Source: Emticicia aquatica (lineage in GTDB: Bacteria; Bacteroidota; Bacteroidia; Cytophagales; Spirosomataceae). From it: 64,000 bases of DNA. Of this stretch, positions 63,518 to 64,000 are shown piece after piece (the stretch's first letter is position 1; the number at the start of each line of letters is the position of its first letter). Made by a program: the position numbers and the translations under genes. The stretch is from assembly GCF_923079645.1 (NCBI RefSeq), contig NZ_CAKLPY010000002.1, positions 1-64,000 of the forward strand, read 5' to 3'. A model generated the notes under the pieces. It had not been told where the DNA came from. It did not search any database and saw nothing but the letters and a program-made list of their open reading frames with translations.

Positions 63518-64000
63518 TTATTTTTTATCAATCCAAATGTATTTTGTTTCTAGGATTGAATCATTCGATAACTTAACAATATATTTACCGCCTCCCAAAA
63601 AAGACAAATCAACTAAACGTCGCTCCGACAAATTTGGAATGGGAGAAGAATAAATCAGTTTTCCATCTAACGAATAAACTGTAAATGTAAAGTTTGCAAC
63701 ATTATCTTTCGCTTCGAGCGTTACGAAGCCATCAGGCGTCGGATTTGGATAAATTATAATGTCTTTAATCGAAACATCGGGAATAAACGAATACGCTCCC
63801 GATAGATTTGAACGACAGGCTAATGCTTTATTATTAATCGTATAATTTTTAATGGAAGCAACTGTTAAAAAACTAGCTTTATTTGCTTTTAAAAATGCCG
63901 TTTTATTAGACAAAACTATTCCATCTTGTTTCCATTCATAAGTTACATCAGGAATAACTGTTTTCTGAATAGCCTGTAACGTAAATGCTCCAATTTGTGT
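63518..64000 (-). CDS. T9SS cargo protein, C-terminal part (5' end outside window)
   Basis: The frame is open from the right edge (ACACAAATT, reading TQIGAF) to the stop at 63518, 160 codons. It shows the end of an Ig/PKD-like module (TYEWKQDGIVLSN; NKALACRSNLSG) and a type A T9SS C-terminal domain (IIIYPNPTPDGFVTLEAK ... GGGKYIVKLSN). A start at an internal TTG (63913) would be an artefact of the window edge. The enzymatic or binding part lies outside the window. Confidence 0.88.
   Translation of the reverse strand, partial: TQIGAFTLQAIQKTVIPDVTYEWKQDGIVLSNKTAFLKANKASFLTVASIKNYTINNKALACRSNLSGAYSFIPDVSIKDIIIYPNPTPDGFVTLEAKDNVANFTFTVYSLDGKLIYSSPIPNLSERRLVDLSFLGGGKYIVKLSNDSILETKYIWIDKK

Overview
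The window is an AT-rich chromosomal stretch from a Bacteroidota bacterium, most likely order Cytophagales. The evidence is: TonB-dependent receptor plus DUF4249 lipoprotein pairing; several C-terminal type IX secretion (T9SS) sorting domains of the YPNPT type; Reg_prop and 7TMR-DISM sensor kinases; S9 peptidases; TAnnTTTG-type -7 promoter boxes; and weak Shine-Dalgarno sites. A genus cannot be fixed from the sequence alone. No tRNA, rRNA, CRISPR array or complete insertion sequence was seen.

Layout. 1-7.5 kb (minus strand): a secreted protein built from near-identical 77-residue repeats (running off the left edge), a secreted beta-helix protein, a NarL-type response regulator and its large propeller/7TMR-DISM sensor kinase. 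7.6-15.8 kb: a D-aminoacylase-like lipoprotein, an amphipathic helical-repeat protein, a TonB receptor/DUF4249 pair and a DUF5916 outer-membrane protein. 16-19.9 kb: panD, a YbhN-like membrane protein, rfaE2, a zinc metallopeptidase and an iron alcohol dehydrogenase. 20-28.5 kb: small hypotheticals, a glutamine-amidotransferase-type hydrolase, a HopJ-family protein, a membrane-anchored MutS-like ATPase, an aldehyde dehydrogenase, an S9 peptidase and a DUF4833 protein. 28.8-33.4 kb: a Tat-exported Gfo/Idh/MocA oxidoreductase, a PHB-depolymerase-like esterase and a DPP-IV-like peptidase.

33.5-38.4 kb is the accessory region. A PIN toxin/antitoxin operon has its toxin frameshifted by a 7-bp tandem duplication. 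Next to it lies a 4.1-kb segment bounded by a perfect 33-bp direct repeat that duplicates the 3' end of dtd. This is the footprint expected of site-specific integration. It carries a phospholipase-D/coiled-coil/J-domain protein, a small ORF, a DUF2971 protein and a WG-repeat protein, but no integrase. It is the best candidate here for an uncharacterised system, possibly defence-related; that function is inference only.

38.4-64 kb is mostly core: dtd, mgtE, rsmA, an outer-membrane beta-barrel receptor, a hybrid histidine kinase, two HExxH metallopeptidases, a LysM/BON protein, clpX, a creD cluster, a diacylglycerol-kinase homologue, a split DUF1361 gene with a canonical -1 slippery heptamer at the break, a sugar-dehydrogenase-like T9SS protein, uvrC and a truncated T9SS cargo gene at the right edge. 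Many convergent gene pairs are separated by strong bidirectional hairpin terminators.
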